64,000 nt of DNA from FEB-7 sp963698265 (lineage in GTDB: Bacteria > Pseudomonadota > Gammaproteobacteria > Burkholderiales > Usitatibacteraceae), in assembly GCA_963698265.1 (NCBI GenBank), contig CAVOQC010000001.1, positions 248,001-312,000 of the forward strand, written 5' to 3'. A program made the position numbers and the translations under genes. The notes under the pieces were generated by a model. It saw only the letters and a list, made by a program, of their open reading frames with translations. It made no database searches and was not told the DNA's origin. Shown here piece after piece: positions 60,016 through 64,000 of this stretch. The stretch's first letter is position 1. Each line of letters starts with the position of its first letter.

Positions 60016-60019
<4 letters not shown>
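58268..60019 (-). CDS. ggt: Gamma-glutamyltransferase, exported
   Basis: A 583-residue periplasmic gamma-glutamyltransferase, splitting glutathione and related gamma-glutamyl compounds. The signal peptide (KTARLLLALVVAAASLGTAA) precedes the large subunit with GGSAVDAAIATQLVLGLVEP. The self-cleavage and nucleophile Thr lies in AGTSHIAIVDGQGNAVSMTS, and PGKRPRSSMGPFVV and SPGGSLIINYV form the small-subunit substrate loops. The GTG at 60019 overlaps the gabD stop (GTGA), implying coupled translation; a GTG at 60007 is the alternative. It differs from the cytoplasmic YwrD-like protein at the other end of the window. Confidence 0.92.
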
Positions 60020-61503
<1,484 letters not shown>

Positions 61504-61593
61504 GGGGATTCCTCCTCGGCAGAAGAGGGAAAGTATAGCGCGGCGGGCAGGGCCTTCGCGTATCATGGGCGGCTCTTCCACGAGGAGATTTCC

Positions 61594-63186
61594 ATGCGTC
61601 GATTCCTGGCCGTCGCACTTTCCGCCGCCGTCCTTTCCGCCGCCGCCCTCGCCGAAGCGAAGACCCTTCGCTGGTCGAGCCAGGGCGACTACCTCACCGC
61701 CGACCCCCACGCGCAGAACGAGCTGCTCACCAACTCGATCAACGGGCACGTGTACGAGCCGCTCGTCGTGCGCGGCAAGCAGTTGGAGATCCTGCCGGGC
61801 CTCGCCGCGAGCTGGAAGCAGACCGGCCCCGTGACCTGGGTGTTCACCCTGAGGAAGGGCGTCAAGTGGCATGACGGGTCCGACTTCAACGCGGACGACG
61901 TCGTCTTCTCGATCAAGCGCCTGCAGGGCGAGACGTCCAACTTCCGCGTCTACGGCAACGCCGTGGGCGAGCCCCGCAAGATCGACGACTTCACGGTGGA
62001 GCTCACGACACCCGTGCCCAACCCCGTGATGCTCGAGATGCTCGCCAACAGCCTCTACATCATGAACAAGGCCTGGTGCGAGAAGCACAACCTCCTGAAG
62101 GCGCAGGATTTCAAGAACAAGGAGGAAAGCTACTCCTCGCGCAACGCCATGGGCACGGGGCCGTTCACCCTCGTCTCGCGCCAGCCCGACGTGAAGAGCG
62201 TGTTCAAGAAGAACCCGAACTGGTGGGGGCTGAAGGAAAAGGGCTACTTCGACGGCAACGTGACCGAGATCGTCTATTCGCCGGTGAAGTCGGAGAGCAC
62301 CCGCATGGCCGCACTCCTCTCCGGTGACCTCGACTTCATCCTCGACCCGCCGGTGCAGGACATCGAGAAGCTGAAGCAGGACAAGTCGATCAAGGTCTAC
62401 GAGGGCCGCGAGAACCGCATCATCTTCCTCGGCATGGACCAGGCCCGCGAGGAGCTCCTCTATTCGAACGTGAAGGGCAAGAACCCCTTCAAGGACAAGC
62501 GCGTGCGCCAGGCCTTCTACCAGGCGATCGACGTGGACGCGATCAACAAGGCGGTGATGCGCGGGCTCTCCGTGCCCACGGCGATCAACCTCCCGAACCC
62601 CACGCGCGCCGGGATCCCGAAGGAGATGGACAAGCGCTACCCCTACGACGTGGCGGCGGCGAAGAAGTTGCTCGCGGACGCCGGCTACCCGAACGGGTTC
62701 GAGCTCACCATCGACTGCCCGAACAACCGCTACATCAACGACGAGAAGATCTGCGTGGCGGTGGCGGGCATGGTGGCGAAGATCGGAATCACCATGAAGG
62801 TGAACGCGATCCCGCGCGCCCAGTTCTTCCCGAAGGCGCAGAAGATGGACGTCTCGATGTACATGCTGGGCTGGGGAGGGGCGACGACGGATGCGATCTT
62901 CACGTTGCAACCCGTGCTGCACAGCAGGAACGACAAGGGCGACGGCGACTACAACTGGGGCAACTACTCGGACCCGGAATTCGACGCGCTCGTCGACGAC
63001 GCCAAGGGCGACACGGACCCGAAGCGGCGCCAGGAGACCATCATCAAGGCGATGAAGCGCCACCACGACATGGTCTTCCACATCCCGCTGCACCTGCAGG
63101 TGATCCCGTGGGCTTCGCGCGCCAGCGTCTTCGTGATCCACCGGCCCGACAACTGGCTCCAGGCCACGTGGGTGAAGATCAAGTAG
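61594..63186 (+). CDS. Dipeptide/oligopeptide-type ABC substrate-binding protein
   Basis: A 530-residue periplasmic receptor of the SBP_bac_5 (DppA/OppA) family. Signal peptide MRRFLAVALSAAVLSAAALA, then TLRWSSQGDYLTADPHAQNE and the family block WVFTLRKGVKWHDGSDFNAD followed by DVVFSIKRL. The ATG follows GAGGAG by 7 bases. No permease or ATPase gene is visible before the window end. A paralogous receptor follows directly. Ligand could be peptide, glutathione (fitting the ggt neighbour) or other solute; unproven. Confidence 0.92.
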   Translation: MRRFLAVALSAAVLSAAALAEAKTLRWSSQGDYLTADPHAQNELLTNSINGHVYEPLVVRGKQLEILPGLAASWKQTGPVTWVFTLRKGVKWHDGSDFNADDVVFSIKRLQGETSNFRVYGNAVGEPRKIDDFTVELTTPVPNPVMLEMLANSLYIMNKAWCEKHNLLKAQDFKNKEESYSSRNAMGTGPFTLVSRQPDVKSVFKKNPNWWGLKEKGYFDGNVTEIVYSPVKSESTRMAALLSGDLDFILDPPVQDIEKLKQDKSIKVYEGRENRIIFLGMDQAREELLYSNVKGKNPFKDKRVRQAFYQAIDVDAINKAVMRGLSVPTAINLPNPTRAGIPKEMDKRYPYDVAAAKKLLADAGYPNGFELTIDCPNNRYINDEKICVAVAGMVAKIGITMKVNAIPRAQFFPKAQKMDVSMYMLGWGGATTDAIFTLQPVLHSRNDKGDGDYNWGNYSDPEFDALVDDAKGDTDPKRRQETIIKAMKRHHDMVFHIPLHLQVIPWASRASVFVIHRPDNWLQATWVKIK

Positions 63187-64000
63187 TCCGCAACCGGGCG
63201 AACCAGGGGCCGGTACCGGCCCCTTTCCTTGCGGGCAATTTCGCCGCGGGCCTCGCGTTGGCCCTGCTGCTCGCGGCCGCGCACGCGGAATCGAAGCCCT
63301 TCAGCTGGTCCTCGCAGGGCGACTTCCTCACCGCCGACCCGCACGCACAGAACGAGGGCATCAACACCCTCCTCTCCTACCACTTCTACGAGCGTCTCAC
63401 GGCGCGCGACCGGAAGCTCGCGCTCATCCCCTCGCTCGCCACGTCCTGGGAGCAGGTCGACGCCACGACCTGGCGCTTCCGCCTGAGGAAAGGCGTGAAG
63501 TTCCACGACGGCACGCCCTTCACCGCCGACGACGTGGTCTTCTCCATCGAGCGCGCGCAGCTTCCGAGTTCCAACTACAAGACCTTCGCGGTGGCGATCG
63601 GAAAGCCCCGCCGCATCGACGACCACACCGTGGAGATCGCCACGCCCGGCCCCACGCCGATCCTGCTCGAGTACGTGAACACGATCATGATCATGAGCCG
63701 CGCGTGGGCGCTGAAGAACGGCGCGCAGAAGCCCCAGGAGTTCAAGAACGCGGAGGACACCTTCGCCTCGCGCAACGCCAACGGCACGGGGCCCTTCCGC
63801 TTCGTCTCCTGGGAGCCGGAGGTGAAGACCCGGCTCGTGAAGAACCCGGACTGGTGGGGCATCGCGGCGGGCCGCTTCGAGGGCAACGTGACCGAGGTCG
63901 TCTACCGGCCGATCAAGTCCGACGCCACGCGCATGGCCGCGCTCGTCTCCGGCGAGATCGACTTCGTGCTCGATCCGCCGCTGCAGGACATCGCGCGGCT
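63168..64000 (+). CDS. Second dipeptide/oligopeptide-type binding protein, cut by window end
   Basis: An open frame runs to the last base and is the clear paralogue of the previous protein: PFSWSSQGDFLTADPHAQNE, WRFRLRKGVKFHDGTPFTAD, DVVFSIERAQL and NPDWWGIAAGRFEGNVTEVV. The start is unclear: the only early in-frame start is a GTG at 63168, overlapping the previous gene, and the coding path then crosses a perfect palindrome. A TTG at 63228 lies in another frame and would need one inserted base to join the signal-peptide-like ALALLLAAAHA. A small indel near 63230-63240 is possible. Confidence 0.85.
   Translation, partial: MGEDQVVRNRANQGPVPAPFLAGNFAAGLALALLLAAAHAESKPFSWSSQGDFLTADPHAQNEGINTLLSYHFYERLTARDRKLALIPSLATSWEQVDATTWRFRLRKGVKFHDGTPFTADDVVFSIERAQLPSSNYKTFAVAIGKPRRIDDHTVEIATPGPTPILLEYVNTIMIMSRAWALKNGAQKPQEFKNAEDTFASRNANGTGPFRFVSWEPEVKTRLVKNPDWWGIAAGRFEGNVTEVVYRPIKSDATRMAALVSGEIDFVLDPPLQDIAR
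63205..63224. terminator. Perfect 20-base palindrome after the first binding protein
   Basis: AGGGGCCGGTACCGGCCCCT followed by TTCC, 18 bases past the stop at 63186. It could fold as a strong hairpin that attenuates transcription into the second receptor gene. The T-run is short, so a full terminator is uncertain. Confidence 0.5.

Overview
The window is G+C-rich DNA, densely packed with genes and with many overlapping start/stop codons. Its gene families (two TctAB-type tricarboxylate transporter modules, a Bug/TctC receptor, IclR and LacI regulators in catabolic clusters, TRAP transport, HemY-type protoporphyrinogen oxidase, integron cassettes, RAYT-style palindromes) suggest a betaproteobacterium of the Burkholderiales/Nitrosomonadales kind. 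That placement is inferred from content only. No rRNA, tRNA or CRISPR array was recognised.

Region 1 (1-8573): a cut unknown gene, a YwrD-like gamma-glutamyltransferase, an L-2-haloacid dehalogenase (HAD fold), and a leftward operon of fluoroacetate-dehalogenase-type hydrolase, tartrate/D-malate dehydrogenase (one-base frameshift), tctB and tctA. A rightward hemY follows.

Region 2 (8633-20361) looks like a complete sulfoacetate pathway. One leftward operon runs tctC-tctB-tctA-sauS-sauT-ackA, divergent from an IclR gene. Beyond it lie a TauE/SafE exporter (sulfite candidate), a second IclR gene and, divergent from that, xsc (sulfoacetaldehyde acetyltransferase). Inferred flow: sulfoacetate -> sulfoacetyl-CoA (SauT) -> sulfoacetaldehyde (SauS) -> sulfite + acetyl phosphate (Xsc) -> acetate + ATP (AckA). 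Xsc converges on a TonB-dependent receptor across a nested REP-like palindrome.

Region 3 (23272-35432): a glutathione transferase and S9 peptidase, then a LacI regulator divergent from a TRAP transporter (P, Q, M subunits), an HpsN-like HisD-family dehydrogenase, an SDR and a zinc alcohol dehydrogenase. This matches the composition of dihydroxypropanesulfonate (DHPS) catabolic clusters (LacI regulator, importer, three dehydrogenases), but no sulfolactate desulfonating enzyme is present here. A frameshifted GMC oxidoreductase follows. Regions 2 and 3 together make the window a candidate organosulfonate island.

Region 4 (35456-45668): CBS-BON protein, orphan LivK-like receptor, acyl-CoA synthetase, a haem-c Tll0287-like/HAMP membrane sensor next to a Ser/Thr kinase with a duplicated C-terminal module, EamA transporter, HslV-like Ntn hydrolase, Hsp15, small envelope proteins (one frameshifted), a lipoprotein and a pirin.

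Region 5 (45856-47325): two integron gene cassettes with matching boundary core sites, one full attC, one truncated attC and an insertion-sequence scrap, without an integrase.

Region 6 (47358-53338): lipoprotein, DUF1810 protein, two paralogous L7/L12-C-terminal-like mini membrane proteins separated by another REP-like palindrome, a secreted esterase, then an FNR-type box followed by a Rieske protein and a cytochrome b fused to a twelve-haem cytochrome c.

Region 7 (53346-64000): a leftward run gabD-ggt-FKBP-PEBP-CinA-like-histidine phosphatase-nitroreductase-SDR/DoxX-DUF2269, and two rightward dipeptide/oligopeptide-type binding proteins, the second cut by the window end.

Three genes carry single-base frame breaks (about 5336, 34790, 43890). 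All are otherwise intact, which makes sequencing or assembly indels as likely as real decay.
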